A stretch of 64,000 nt of DNA from CAZOWL01 sp964583605 (GTDB lineage: Bacteria > Pseudomonadota > Gammaproteobacteria > Chromatiales > Chromatiaceae), in contig CAZOWL010000005.1 in NCBI GenBank assembly GCA_964583605.1, forward strand, positions 30,834 through 94,833, written 5' to 3'. Positions 1 to 8,836 of this stretch are shown here, piece by piece; positions within the stretch are counted from its first letter, which is position 1; every line of letters starts with the position of its first letter. The position numbers were made by a program, and so were the translations under genes. Below the pieces are notes generated by a model. That model was given only the letters and a program-made list of their open reading frames with translations, had not been told where the DNA came from and searched no databases.

Positions 1-555
1 GAGGTCGGCACCTTTCCCAAGACCGAGACGGTGCATTTCCCGAAGAGCTGCCTGCATTGCGAGGAGCCCCCCTGCGTGCCGGTCTGCCCCACGGGGGCCT
101 CCTATAAGCGGCCCGACAACGGCGTCGTCCTCGTCGACTATGACAAATGCATCGGCTGCAAGTACTGCTCCTGGGCCTGCCCGTACGGCGTGCGCGAGCT
201 CGATGCCCAGCAGCGTGTCATGAAGAAGTGCACGCTCTGCATCGAACGGATTACCGACGAGGGCCTGCCAGAGCCCGAGCGCAAGCCCGCGTGCGTGCTG
301 GCTTGTCCGACGAGCGCGCGGCTATTCGGCGATGTGCATGACCCGGAGTCGGAGGTGTCGGTGGCGATCCGCGAGCAGGGTGGGTACCAGCTGATGCCCG
401 AATGGGGCACTAAGCCGGCCAACCACTACCTGCCAAGGCGCAAAACGCGACGCGACATCGACCCGGACGAGATCGTCCGGGCCGACAACCCGCTGCGCAA
501 GGAGGACCTCACCACCTACACGGGTGAGGAGACCCTGGACGACGTGACCTGGTAA
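1..555 (+). CDS. soeB: SoeB-like iron-sulfur subunit of sulfite-oxidising enzyme (5' end missing)
   Basis: This is the electron-transfer subunit of a DMSO-reductase-type molybdoenzyme; the frame is open from the first base, so the N-terminus lies outside the window. Ferredoxin-type cysteine clusters are visible: CLHCEEPPC followed by VCP, CIGCKYCSWACP, and CTLC followed later by ACVLACP. This is the multi-[4Fe-4S] pattern of DmsB/PsrB/SoeB proteins. The next gene 33 bp downstream encodes a DmsC-type membrane anchor, giving the B-C order. In purple sulfur bacteria SoeABC oxidises sulfite to sulfate at the cytoplasmic face of the membrane. The assignment to Soe rather than a polysulfide or DMSO reductase is inferred from the likely organism and the gene order; the catalytic subunit is not in view. 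Confidence 0.85.
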   Translation, partial: EVGTFPKTETVHFPKSCLHCEEPPCVPVCPTGASYKRPDNGVVLVDYDKCIGCKYCSWACPYGVRELDAQQRVMKKCTLCIERITDEGLPEPERKPACVLACPTSARLFGDVHDPESEVSVAIREQGGYQLMPEWGTKPANHYLPRRKTRRDIDPDEIVRADNPLRKEDLTTYTGEETLDDVTW

Positions 556-588
556 GGCGCGCGTCCCGGCCAGCACAAAGGAGCGTTC

Positions 589-1566
589 ATGCATCCAGCA
601 TTCTCGGTGATCCTTCTGACGACCCTGATCGGAGCCGGCCAGGGCCTGTTCCTTGCGCTCTATACAGGGCAGCTCTATGCCCTGGCCAAGCTTCTGCCGT
701 CCCAGGACCCAGGCTTCTACGCCTTCGGCAGCCTGCTGGCTTTAGCGCTCCTCATCGGCGGGCTCGTCGCCTCCTTCTTCCATCTCGGCCGACCCGAGCG
801 GGCCTGGCGCGCAGCCAACATGTGGCGCACGTCCTGGCTATCTCGCGAGGTCATCGTGCTGCCGCTACTGATGGTCCTCGTATTGGCCTATGGCTCGGCC
901 CACTGGCTGGGCTGGACCAAGCCGATCATCACGATCCGCGACACCTTGCCGCTCGATCCCACCTTGCTCATCGGCCTGCTCGGCACGCTCACGACCTTCG
1001 CGCTGTTCGTCTCCACGGCAATGATCTACGCCAGCGTTCGCTTTCTCGAGGAGTGGCATTCGCCGCTAACGGTCGCCAACTTCACCTTCCTCGGCATCGC
1101 CTCAGGCTTCATGCTCGCCGCAGCCTATTCGGCCTACCTTGGCAACCAGCTCGTGGCCTTCTTCGGCACTTGGGCCGTGGTCGCGACCCTTCTCGGCATG
1201 GTGTCCCGGCTGAGCTCGCTGGCGCGTAACCGGCGGTTGAAGCGCAAGAGCACAGTGCAGACGGCGATCGGCGTGCGTCATCAGGCCGTCGCGCAGCTCA
1301 CGCAAGGCTTCACCGGCGGGTCCTTCAATACGCAGGAGTTCTTCCATGGTGAGGGATCGGCGACGTTGGGCGCGATACGCTGGTCTTACCTGATCTTGAT
1401 CTTCCCCGTCCCCGTCGCCTTGATCGGCGTCGCCTACGTCATCCAATCGCCGACCCTGCCGATGGCCGCTTTCTTGATCCAGTACCTCGGCCTGATCGGC
1501 GAGCGTTGGTCCTTTTTCGCCGAGGCGAATCACCCGCAAAACCTGTACTACCAGCGCGTAGCCTGA
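589..1566 (+). CDS. soeC: SoeC-like NrfD/DmsC-type membrane anchor
   Basis: A 325-residue polytopic membrane protein with about eight hydrophobic segments, of the DmsC family. It anchors the SoeAB-type enzyme and exchanges electrons with the quinone pool. Family marks include the N-terminal MHPAFSVILLTT segment, an FHLGRPERAWRA stretch near residue 65 and the SWLSREV motif. The ATG is preceded by AAAGGAG with good spacing. It follows the iron-sulfur subunit by 33 bp, almost certainly in one operon. The natural substrate of the complex cannot be read from this subunit alone. Confidence 0.85.
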   Translation: MHPAFSVILLTTLIGAGQGLFLALYTGQLYALAKLLPSQDPGFYAFGSLLALALLIGGLVASFFHLGRPERAWRAANMWRTSWLSREVIVLPLLMVLVLAYGSAHWLGWTKPIITIRDTLPLDPTLLIGLLGTLTTFALFVSTAMIYASVRFLEEWHSPLTVANFTFLGIASGFMLAAAYSAYLGNQLVAFFGTWAVVATLLGMVSRLSSLARNRRLKRKSTVQTAIGVRHQAVAQLTQGFTGGSFNTQEFFHGEGSATLGAIRWSYLILIFPVPVALIGVAYVIQSPTLPMAAFLIQYLGLIGERWSFFAEANHPQNLYYQRVA

Positions 1567-1606
1567 ACTGCGGAGCGGGTGATTACGAACTATTGCCGAC
1601 GCCTAG

Positions 1607-2026
1607 CTACGCATCGAGGTTGTCGAGGGCCTTCTGGAAACGATTAGCGTGTGAGCGCTCTGCCCGCGCCAAAGTCTCGAACCAGTCCGCAATCTCGTCG
1701 AAGCCCTCTTCCCGAGCGCTCTTGGCCATACTGGGGTACATATTGGTGTACTCGTGCGTCTCCCCGGCGATCGCCGCCTTCAAGTTCGCGGCGGTGCTGC
1801 CGATAGGCATGCCCGTGGCCGGATCGCCGACGGCCTCCAGGTACTCGAGGTGGCCATGGGCGTGCCCCGTCTCGCCTTCAGCCGTAGACCGGAACACGGC
1901 GGCGACATCGTTGTAGCCTTCGACATCGGCCTTCGCGGCAAAATACAGGTAGCGGCGATTTGCCTGGGACTCGCGAGCAAAGGCTGCCTTGAGATTTTCT
2001 TCGGTCTTACTGCCTTTAAGGTCCAT
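1607..2026 (-). CDS. Rubrerythrin-type diiron protein, short form
   Basis: A 139-residue ferritin-like four-helix protein with the rubrerythrin diiron ligand pattern: an FARESQANRRY segment near residue 18, an ETGHAHGHLEYLE segment, a GETHEY segment and a final ARAERSHANRF segment. Rubrerythrins reduce peroxide in cells sensitive to oxygen. The C-terminal rubredoxin domain (two CxxC motifs) of full-length rubrerythrins is absent, so an external rubredoxin or other donor is needed. I chose the ATG at 2026 because GGAGGA lies just upstream; the frame is open further upstream but that sequence looks non-coding. It converges on soeC, 40 bp away. Confidence 0.9.
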   Translation of the reverse strand: MDLKGSKTEENLKAAFARESQANRRYLYFAAKADVEGYNDVAAVFRSTAEGETGHAHGHLEYLEAVGDPATGMPIGSTAANLKAAIAGETHEYTNMYPSMAKSAREEGFDEIADWFETLARAERSHANRFQKALDNLDA

Positions 2027-2335
2027 GGGGTTGTCCTCCGTTCGTTGCGACGGGGTGGAGAAGCCTGAAAAACGCCTGTCAGAGCGATTCAATCGCGCCA
2101 GGATCTTTGATCCCGAACGGGGCAATAGCCTGCGCATCGAGCAGTGTGCAATTGCCGTGACGCGCTGTGAACCTTTTCGCGAATGGCCCGAACAGCATCG
2201 CGCACAATAGCCGAACGCGGCTAACGGTCCGGCTTGTCGCCCACCCTTACGACCCCGATACCGCAAGAGTCGCCCGCTGCCGAGCCCCCTGCAGGGACTC
2301 CATGACCAATCTCAGCCGTTGGACGAAGTCTACCA

Positions 2336-3136
2336 GTGCCTCCGACCGATTCCCGTTTCAAGGTGCTCCAGATCACGGATACCCACCTCGTCGCCGATCC
2401 GTCCGGCAAGCTCCTGGGGCAAGTGACGCGCGACAGCTTCGAAGCTGTCGTTGAGGCGGCGCGCGCGCGCTTCTGGCCGCCAGACTTGATCCTGTTGACC
2501 GGCGACCTGGTGCACGATGAGCGGCCCGACACCTATCGCTATCTCGCCGATCGACTGAAGAGCCTGGGGATCCCCTATTTCGCCATCCCCGGCAATCACG
2601 ATCGCGTCGAACTGCTTGCCGAGCTGCTCGACAGCGACGCAGCACGGGGCGTACGCATCTACAAGCGCAGGGCCTGGCAGCTGGCCTTGCTCGACTCCAC
2701 CGTGACCGGCGAGGACGGTGGCCAGCTCGGCGACGAGCGGCTCACAGCCCTCGACCGGGATCTTGGCCGATCTCGGCTCCCCACCCTGGTCTGTCTGCAC
2801 CACCAGCCGGTTCCGATCGGAAGCGCCTGGCTCGACAAGATCGGGCTCGCGAATGGTCCCGAGCTGATGCGCCTCGTTGCGCGGCACACGCACGTGCGAG
2901 CCCTGCTCTGGGGGCATATCCACCAGGCTTACTCCGGCGAGCAGGCAGGCATCCGACTACTCGGCTCACCATCGACCTGTGTGCAGTTTCGACCCCACTG
3001 CGAGTCGTTCACCGTTGACCGCCTTGCGCCAGGCTTTCGCTGGCTGAGCCTCCGAGCTGACGGTCAGATCGACACCGGCATCGAGCGCATCGACAGCCAC
3101 TCGGAATCGGTCGATCTGTCCGCCGGAGGCTATTGA
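2336..3136 (+). CDS. cpdA: 3',5'-cyclic-AMP phosphodiesterase CpdA (calcineurin-like metallophosphoesterase)
   Basis: A 266-residue metallophosphoesterase. The metal-binding motifs appear in order: ITDTHL near residue 14, LLTGDLVHDE near residue 55, PGNHD near residue 85, and WGHIHQ near residue 195. This is the CpdA/Icc family, which hydrolyses cyclic AMP in the cytoplasm. The start is GTG with no obvious Shine-Dalgarno, so a slightly different start is possible. It stands alone between the rubrerythrin gene and acylphosphatase. A broader phosphodiesterase role cannot be excluded. Confidence 0.85.
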   Translation: MPPTDSRFKVLQITDTHLVADPSGKLLGQVTRDSFEAVVEAARARFWPPDLILLTGDLVHDERPDTYRYLADRLKSLGIPYFAIPGNHDRVELLAELLDSDAARGVRIYKRRAWQLALLDSTVTGEDGGQLGDERLTALDRDLGRSRLPTLVCLHHQPVPIGSAWLDKIGLANGPELMRLVARHTHVRALLWGHIHQAYSGEQAGIRLLGSPSTCVQFRPHCESFTVDRLAPGFRWLSLRADGQIDTGIERIDSHSESVDLSAGGY

Positions 3137-3230
3137 GCAGACCGCGCGCGACCGATCTGGAGGTCGGCCTCGCTAGTACCCCCAGCCGCGAGGTCTTGAT
3201 CAGCTCCATCAGCACCTCGCGATCGGGCTA

Positions 3231-3530
3231 CTAGCGCGTTGCGAATGCTTGGAGCTGTTGATAGGCCACCGGCTCGCAGGCGACCCCGGTGACCTGGGCC
3301 TGTGGTGGCCCGACCCGAAGCCAATCACGCATGGCCGCAACGGCCTTGCTGTCGCCACAGGCAAGCACCTCGACGCGGCCATCGGCCAGGTTGCGGGCAT
3401 AGCCTGTGATCCCCAGCCGCAACGCCTGCTCGCGCGCCGACGCACGGAAGAACACGCCCTGCACATGCCCGGCGACGAGGCACCGGAAACATATGTGCTT
3501 TCCCCCTTCCGGCTCCTGGCTTGGTGGCAT
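3231..3530 (-). CDS. acyP: Acylphosphatase
   Basis: A 99-residue protein with the acylphosphatase fold signatures: AGHVQGVFFR, carrying the phosphate-binding loop and catalytic arginine, and GYARNLADGRVEV, carrying the catalytic asparagine. It hydrolyses carboxyl-phosphate bonds such as acetyl phosphate or 1,3-bisphosphoglycerate in the cytoplasm. Length is normal for the family once about ten extra N-terminal residues are allowed for. It is transcribed toward cpdA; the 94-bp gap between them holds nothing recognisable. Confidence 0.9.
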   Translation of the reverse strand: MPPSQEPEGGKHICFRCLVAGHVQGVFFRASAREQALRLGITGYARNLADGRVEVLACGDSKAVAAMRDWLRVGPPQAQVTGVACEPVAYQQLQAFATR

Positions 3531-3805
3531 CGGTCATCTCCGGATAGCAGCGACGAGGACTCGGTCTTGAACCGTCGTCATTGTCAACCGCGCAATGGCG
3601 GGACGCAACGCCTTCGCCGGGGGCTGGCTGCTCGTCCCTGGTTGACGCCACCCGGACCACTTGACGGCATCAGGCTACCGGGTAACCTGTCGACGCATTG
3701 TGATCATGGCATTGCAGCCGCCTCAATAGGGTGCAGCAGGGTACAATGCTCACCGATCGATACAGGCTCTGACTGGCCATGCGCTATCAACGGAGGCGCC
3801 AAGCG

Positions 3806-4405
3806 ATGAGTTACATACTCGTGTTGTATTACAGTCGCCACGGCGCAACCGCGGCGATGGCCCATCAAGTTGCCCGAGGGGTCGAGGAGACCGCGGCGAT
3901 GGAGGCCCGCTTGCGGACCGTGCCACCGGTATCGACCGTCTGCGAAGCCACAGCGGAGAGCATCCCAGCCAGCGGGGCCCCCTACGCCGAGCTCGATGAC
4001 CTGCGCCACTGCGCCGGCCTTGCGATGGGGAGTCCGACGCGCTTCGGCAACATGGCCGCGCCGCTCAAGTATTACCTCGACGGCACCAGCCCGCTCTGGC
4101 TATCCGGCGGCCTGGCGGGCAAGCCGGCCGCGGTCTTCACCTCGACGGGCTCGCTCCATGGCGGCCAAGAGTCGACGCTACTCAGCATGATGCTGCCGCT
4201 GCTACACCACGGCATGCTGATCCTGGGGCTACCATACAGTGAGCGGGACCTGATCCATACCACCACCGGCGGCTCTCCGTACGGCGCCACGCACGTCGCC
4301 GGCGCGGAGAGCAAGCTGCCCCTGAGCGAGGAAGAGAAGCGGCTCTGCCGGGCCCTCGGTCGGCGACTGGCTCAGGCCGCCAGCGCCCTCGGCCAGCGGG
4401 AATGA
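3806..4405 (+). CDS. wrbA: NAD(P)H:quinone oxidoreductase, WrbA family
   Basis: A 199-residue flavodoxin-like protein. The N-terminal segment VLYYSRHGATAAMA is the FMN phosphate-binding loop; GSPTRFGNMAAPLKYYLD and FTSTGSLHGGQE are WrbA family blocks. It reduces quinones by two electrons using NAD(P)H, limiting oxidative stress. The ATG at 3806 has CGGAGG ten bases upstream. The 3' end overlaps hda by four bases (ATGA), so the two are probably translationally coupled. The 275 bp upstream contain no other gene. Confidence 0.92.
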   Translation: MSYILVLYYSRHGATAAMAHQVARGVEETAAMEARLRTVPPVSTVCEATAESIPASGAPYAELDDLRHCAGLAMGSPTRFGNMAAPLKYYLDGTSPLWLSGGLAGKPAAVFTSTGSLHGGQESTLLSMMLPLLHHGMLILGLPYSERDLIHTTTGGSPYGATHVAGAESKLPLSEEEKRLCRALGRRLAQAASALGQRE

Positions 4406-5139
4406 CTGATCCCGAGCAACCTCTGCTGGCCCCGCAGCGCCAGATCCCGTTGCCGGTTGCGCTCAAGCCCGAGGCCAGCTTCGATGAGCTTGTCGACGGC
4501 CCGAATGCGCCGGCATTCGATGCCGTGCGCAGCGCGGTCGCGTCGCACGCAGAGCCGTTCCTATATCTTTTCGGCGCCTCCGGCACGGGCAAAAGTCATC
4601 TCCTCCACGCCGCCTGCCACGCCGCCCGGCTCGCCGACCGACCGGCCTCCTATATCGGGCTTGGCGCACCGCACCTGAGTCCGGCGATGCTTGAAGGGCT
4701 CGAGCAATCATCGCTGGTCGCCCTCGACGACATCCACCGCGTCGCGGCTCAGCGCAACTGGGAGCGGGGGATCCTCGACCTCTACAACCGCCTGCGCGAG
4801 ACCGGACGTCTGTTGCTGGTCACCGCGGACCGCCCCGCCCAGGATCTGACCCTTGAGCTACCCGATCTCGGCTCTCGCCTCGGCTGGGGCCCGAGCTATC
4901 GCCTGCAGACGCTTGGCGACGCCGATTGTGAGTTCCTGTTGCGGACCGCCGCCCGTCGCCGCGGCCTCGCCCTAAACGAGGCCGAGATCACCTATATCAT
5001 GCGCCACGCGCGTCGCGACGCCCGCGGCCTGCTGGCCCTGCTCGACGCCCTCGATCAGGCAAGCCTGCGCGAGCGGCGCCGTCCGAACCTGCGCCTGATC
5101 CGCTCCGTGCTCGATGGCGCCGATCAGGCGACACCCTGA
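4402..5139 (+). CDS. hda: DnaA regulatory inactivator Hda
   Basis: A 245-residue AAA+ protein of the DnaA-like Hda family, which promotes hydrolysis of DnaA-ATP after replication starts. The Walker A motif is GASGTGKS near residue 60 and the Walker B segment is LVALDDIH near residue 107. The N-terminal QIPLPVAL stretch matches the clamp-binding motif used by Hda to contact the DnaN sliding clamp. There is no C-terminal DNA-binding domain, which separates it from DnaA. It overlaps wrbA by four bases. Confidence 0.92.
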   Translation: MTDPEQPLLAPQRQIPLPVALKPEASFDELVDGPNAPAFDAVRSAVASHAEPFLYLFGASGTGKSHLLHAACHAARLADRPASYIGLGAPHLSPAMLEGLEQSSLVALDDIHRVAAQRNWERGILDLYNRLRETGRLLLVTADRPAQDLTLELPDLGSRLGWGPSYRLQTLGDADCEFLLRTAARRRGLALNEAEITYIMRHARRDARGLLALLDALDQASLRERRRPNLRLIRSVLDGADQATP

Positions 5140-5170
5140 GCCCCTCGCCTTTGCCGCACGCACCGGGCCT

Positions 5171-5728
5171 TCAACGTCGCCGCCAGCGCGTCTCTGCGGC
5201 CTTGCGGCTCCAGATGTAGACGTACTGGATGCCGCTGGTCAGGATCGAAAACAAGCACGCATAGGTGAGCAGCGCAATCAGACCGGCCGGCAGCGCCAAG
5301 GGTCCAGCATCGGCAATGACCAGGATCACCAAGAGGATCTGCAGCACCGTGTTGATCTTGCTGCTGGCCAACGGCCGGGTTTCGAGGTCCTCGACGAGAT
5401 AGTGGTAGGTCAGCGCTCCGCCGACGATGACCAGATCGCGCATGACCGCCGCGAGCACAAGCCAGACCGGGATCAGCCCGAGCGTGCCGAGCACCAACAA
5501 AGAGGCCAGTAGCAAGGCCTTATCCGCCAGCGGGTCGAGGACCCCGCCGAGGCGGCTCTGCCAGCCGTAGTGCTTGGCCAAGAACCCGTCCAGCCCATCC
5601 GAGACGCCGGCCAGGGCGAAGAGGACCAAGGCCCAGCCGAACTCCCGCTCGTACAGCAAGTAGACGAGCGGGACGACGGCCAGCAGTCTGATGACGGTGA
5701 TGAGATTAGGGATGTCTTGCCGCCGCAC
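5171..5728 (-). CDS. CDP-alcohol phosphatidyltransferase (PgsA-like)
   Basis: A 185-residue integral membrane enzyme of the CDP-alcohol phosphatidyltransferase family, which joins a CDP-diacylglycerol to an alcohol in phospholipid synthesis. The catalytic motif is visible as SDGLDGFLAK, then G at spacing eight, then LDPLADK; the usual arginine of the AR pair is lysine here. Four or more hydrophobic segments follow. I chose the GTG at 5728 with GGAAGG upstream. The frame stays open to 5950, but that extension is translated repeat DNA. Glycerol-3-phosphate is the likely acceptor, though the exact substrate is not certain. Confidence 0.85.
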   Translation of the reverse strand: MRRQDIPNLITVIRLLAVVPLVYLLYEREFGWALVLFALAGVSDGLDGFLAKHYGWQSRLGGVLDPLADKALLLASLLVLGTLGLIPVWLVLAAVMRDLVIVGGALTYHYLVEDLETRPLASSKINTVLQILLVILVIADAGPLALPAGLIALLTYACLFSILTSGIQYVYIWSRKAAETRWRRR

Positions 5729-5797
5729 GACCCTTCCACGCTTTGGAGACGGGGTGTCCGTAGTCCCGTCCTGACATCTCGTCGTAATGTGCCACTC

Positions 5798-5922
5798 ACG
5801 ATCATGGGGCGGGGCGAGCCACCCCGGGCAATGAAAGGCCGCCTCGCCCCTAATCGTTCCCTCATCCCAACCCTCTCCCAGAGGGCGAGAGAGCGAACGT
5901 GCTTCGCGAAATTCATTGTAAG
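5798..5922 (+). repeat. Three-hairpin repeat, copy 1
   Basis: Full copy of the dispersed element, between the divergent phosphatidyltransferase and purM genes. It begins at ACGATCATGG and ends near GTAAG. The first hairpin has one mismatch in this copy (GGGGCGGGGCG against CGCCTCGCCCC). Confidence 0.9.
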
Positions 5923-6007
5923 ATAACGCCATTGACCCTCGTCCGACCACTGTTAGAATGCCGCATCGCTAGCAGCCATGGAGCCACCCTTGGCCGAGGA
6001 CCCTCCT

Positions 6008-7060
6008 ATGCCCGGCAACCCATTGAGCTATCGCTCAGCGGGAGTCGACATCGATGCGGGAAACCGTCTTGTCGAGCAGATCAAGCCATTGGCGGCCTCC
6101 ACCGCGCGTCCCGGCGTCCTCAGCGGGCTCGGCGGCTTCGGCGCCCTGTTCGAGCTCCCTACGGATCGATACCGCGCGCCGGTCCTCGTATCTGGCACCG
6201 ATGGCGTCGGCACCAAGCTGAGATTGGCAATCGAGCTGGGCCGGCATGACACGGTCGGAATCGATCTGGTCGGCATGTGCGCGAACGATGTCCTGGTCGC
6301 CGGTGCCGAGCCGCTCTTCTTTCTCGACTACTATGCCGCGGGCCGGCTCGATGTAACGATAGCGACCGAGGTGGTCGCCGGGATCGCCGAAGGCTGTCGC
6401 CGCGCCGGCTGCGCGCTGACCGGCGGTGAGACCGCCGAGATGCCAGGGTTCTATTCCCCGGGCGACTACGACCTGGCCGGGTTCTGCGTCGGCATCGTCG
6501 AGAAGGGCGCCCTGATCACGCCCGAGCGCGTCCGCCCCGGTGATGCGCTGATCGGCCTGGCCTCGTCCGGACCCCATGCCAACGGTTATGCGTTGATACG
6601 CCGGGTGCTCGAGACGCGGGGAGTCGACCTCGAGCAGCCCGTCGATGGGGTCGCGCTCGCGATACGGCTGATGTCACCGACACGGATCTATGTGCGCCCC
6701 GTGCTGCAGCTCCTCCGGGAGCTCGAGGTCCATGGACTCGCGCACATCACCGGCGGCGGCCTTACCGAGAATCTGCCGCGGATGCTGCCCATGGGCACGA
6801 AGGCCGTCGTCGATCTAGGGTCGTGGCAACGGCCGGCTGTGTTCCGCTGGCTCCAGGAGCAGGGCGCGATCGCCGAGGCGGAGATGCGGCGGACCTTCAA
6901 CTGCGGCGTCGGAATGGTCGTCTGCGTGTCCGCTGCAGACGTGGACGCGGCGCTGGCCTCATTGGGCGCGAGCGGCGAGACGGCCTGGGTGCTCGGCCGC
7001 GTCGAGGCGGGAGGCGACCGCCCTGTCGTGGACTTCGTCGGGACCGAGGCCGCTGCGTGA
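6008..7060 (+). CDS. purM: Phosphoribosylformylglycinamidine cyclo-ligase (AIR synthetase)
   Basis: A 350-residue enzyme that closes the imidazole ring in purine synthesis, making aminoimidazole ribotide with ATP. Family blocks are SYRSAGVDIDAGN at the N-terminus, SGTDGVGTKLRLA, ALTGGETAEMPG and HITGGGLTENLPR. I chose the ATG at 6008 because GAGGA lies nine bases upstream and the resulting length is normal; a start at 5978 would add ten residues. The stop overlaps the purN start by four bases, forming the classical purMN operon. Confidence 0.95.
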   Translation: MPGNPLSYRSAGVDIDAGNRLVEQIKPLAASTARPGVLSGLGGFGALFELPTDRYRAPVLVSGTDGVGTKLRLAIELGRHDTVGIDLVGMCANDVLVAGAEPLFFLDYYAAGRLDVTIATEVVAGIAEGCRRAGCALTGGETAEMPGFYSPGDYDLAGFCVGIVEKGALITPERVRPGDALIGLASSGPHANGYALIRRVLETRGVDLEQPVDGVALAIRLMSPTRIYVRPVLQLLRELEVHGLAHITGGGLTENLPRMLPMGTKAVVDLGSWQRPAVFRWLQEQGAIAEAEMRRTFNCGVGMVVCVSAADVDAALASLGASGETAWVLGRVEAGGDRPVVDFVGTEAAA

Positions 7061-7728
7061 CGAGCGCCGCGCTGATCCGAGTCGTCGTGCTGATTTCGGG
7101 TCGCGGGAGCAACCTGAAAGCCCTGATCGACCACCAGCAGGCGGGGCTGCCGATCCAGATGGCGGCCGTGATCAGCAACGAGCCACAGGCCCAAGGCCTA
7201 GCGCACGCAAGAGAGGCCGGCATCGCCACGCGCGTGCTATCCCATCGTGGCTTCGCGACCCGAGCCGATTTTGACCGCGCGCTGGCCAAACTGATCGATG
7301 AGTTCGATCCGCATCTGGTGCTCCTGGCCGGCTTCATGCGGATCCTCTCGCCCGGATTCGTCGCACGTTATCGCGGAAGACTGCTCAATATCCACCCTTC
7401 CCTCCTGCCGGAGCTCCGCGGGCTGCATACCCATGAAAACGCGCTGGAGTCCGGCGCGCGACTGCACGGCGCCAGTGTTCACTTCGTGACCGACGAGCTC
7501 GACGGCGGCCCGGTCGTCCTGCAGGCTCGGGTTCCAATTCGGCCAGGCGACCAACCCGATACGCTGGCCCGCCGGGTGCTCGCCAAGGAGCACGTCATCT
7601 ATCCGATGGCCGTGCGCTGGTTCGCCGAGGGGCGTCTCGTGCTCGGCGACGACGATCGACCGCGCCTCGACGGCGAGCTGTTGGAGCAACCGCGCCTGCT
7701 CGACGAGGAGCTGGAGCGCTCGGCATGA
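7057..7728 (+). CDS. purN: Phosphoribosylglycinamide formyltransferase
   Basis: A 223-residue enzyme that transfers a formyl group from 10-formyltetrahydrofolate to glycinamide ribonucleotide in purine synthesis. Signatures are LISGRGSNLKAL near the N-terminus, LAGFMRILSP, and the catalytic block NIHPSLLPELRGLHTHENAL with Asn and His, followed by HFVTDELDGGPV with Asp. The GTG start at 7057 lies within the purM stop (GTGA), so translation is coupled. Confidence 0.95.
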   Translation: MTSAALIRVVVLISGRGSNLKALIDHQQAGLPIQMAAVISNEPQAQGLAHAREAGIATRVLSHRGFATRADFDRALAKLIDEFDPHLVLLAGFMRILSPGFVARYRGRLLNIHPSLLPELRGLHTHENALESGARLHGASVHFVTDELDGGPVVLQARVPIRPGDQPDTLARRVLAKEHVIYPMAVRWFAEGRLVLGDDDRPRLDGELLEQPRLLDEELERSA

Positions 7729-7771
7729 TGGGCCGCGCGGGCGCCCGCGATCGCCGAGCGACGGCGACCTG

Positions 7772-8671
7772 ATGCCCAACTCGCCAGGCATCGGTGCCGG
7801 CACGCCTGCCCGCCAAACGCTGACCCTCGAGCACGCCGGCGGCCCGCTAGTGCTCGATCTCTGGGAGCCGGAACAGCCGTCGGGGTCGCCACCGATACTC
7901 CTCGTGCACGGCTGGGGGGCCTCGAGCAGCTATTGGCGGCTCACGGCCGAGGCCCTAGCGCAGACCTCGCGCGTCATTGTGCCCGATCTGCCCGGCACCG
8001 GGCGCTCGCAGCCAGTCGCCAGTCCGCAGGGGATGTTCGATCAGGCCGCCTCGTTGCGACGGATCCTCGATGAGCTGGCCCTCGAGCAGGTCCATGTCGT
8101 CGGCCACTCGATGGGCGGGGCGATGGGCATCCTGCTATCTGATTGGGAGCCTGAGCGCATCGCCCGTCTCGTCCTCACCTCGCTGTGCCTCTTCACCTCG
8201 AATACCGAGCGGCAGTTCTTCCGGACCCTGACCCAGACCTTCCGGATCACGATGGCGCTGCGCAAGACCCCCCTCGCCGAAATCCCCCTCTTCGCCAAGG
8301 CGATGACGTCGCGCTACTTCTATCGGATGCCGGCCCGAACCGATCTGGTGCGACAGCTCTACCGGGATTTCTTGGAGCTGGACGCCGCATCCGCCATCTC
8401 ATGTGCTGCCGGGGCCGTCGATCCGGAGATCGATCTCGCAGCCTCTCGGCTCGTTGCGCCGACCCTCCTGATCGTCTGCCGCCAAGACCGCCTGATGCCC
8501 ATTCACAACGTCAACTTCACGGCTAGATTGATCCCCCGCTGCGACGTCCATTGGCTCGAGGGATCCGGGCACCTGCCGATGCTGGAGCGCCCGGACGAGT
8601 ACGTCGGTCTGTTGCGAGGTTTTCTAGAGCGAGAGGGCGATTCGGTCCGCGCAGCGGACCCTACGAACTAA
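7772..8671 (+). CDS. Alpha/beta hydrolase
   Basis: A 299-residue alpha/beta-hydrolase fold protein of unknown substrate. The oxyanion segment LVHGWGASSSYW, the nucleophile elbow GHSMGGAMG and a late GSGHLP segment carrying the histidine are visible, with an Asp in VCRQDRL. There is no signal peptide, so it is probably cytoplasmic. It follows purN by 43 bp and may be co-transcribed. The last ten codons are encoded by a palindromic repeat (8644-8664), and a second repeat begins at the last base of the stop codon, so the original C-terminus may have been replaced. Confidence 0.85.
   Translation: MPNSPGIGAGTPARQTLTLEHAGGPLVLDLWEPEQPSGSPPILLVHGWGASSSYWRLTAEALAQTSRVIVPDLPGTGRSQPVASPQGMFDQAASLRRILDELALEQVHVVGHSMGGAMGILLSDWEPERIARLVLTSLCLFTSNTERQFFRTLTQTFRITMALRKTPLAEIPLFAKAMTSRYFYRMPARTDLVRQLYRDFLELDAASAISCAAGAVDPEIDLAASRLVAPTLLIVCRQDRLMPIHNVNFTARLIPRCDVHWLEGSGHLPMLERPDEYVGLLRGFLEREGDSVRAADPTN
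8644..8664 (+). repeat. Short palindrome GGTCCGC-GCA-GCGGACC, copy a
   Basis: Perfect 7-bp arms with a GCA loop followed by CTAC. It lies inside the 3' end of the alpha/beta hydrolase gene and encodes part of its C-terminal residues. Confidence 0.9.
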
Positions 8672-8797
8672 CGATCATGGGGCGAGCCGAGCCATACCGG
8701 ATGATGAAAGGTCGCCTCGCCCCTGATCGTTCCCTCTCCCCAACCCTCTCCCAGAGGGCGAGCCAGCGAACGTGCTGCCCGGATTTCATCGCAATGG
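8671..8797 (+). repeat. Three-hairpin repeat, copy 2
   Basis: Full but somewhat diverged copy, starting at the final base of the hydrolase stop codon. The third hairpin is changed (CGAACGTGCTGCCCGG). Confidence 0.9.
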
Positions 8798-8836
8798 ACA
8801 GCCGGGGACGGCGGCTCGAAAGTGCCGCGTTGAGCC

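Noticed and set aside
5729..5950. N-terminal extension of the CDP-alcohol phosphatidyltransferase
   Set aside because: The extra residues are translated from repeat copy 1; a GTG with a ribosome-binding site at 5728 gives the normal protein.
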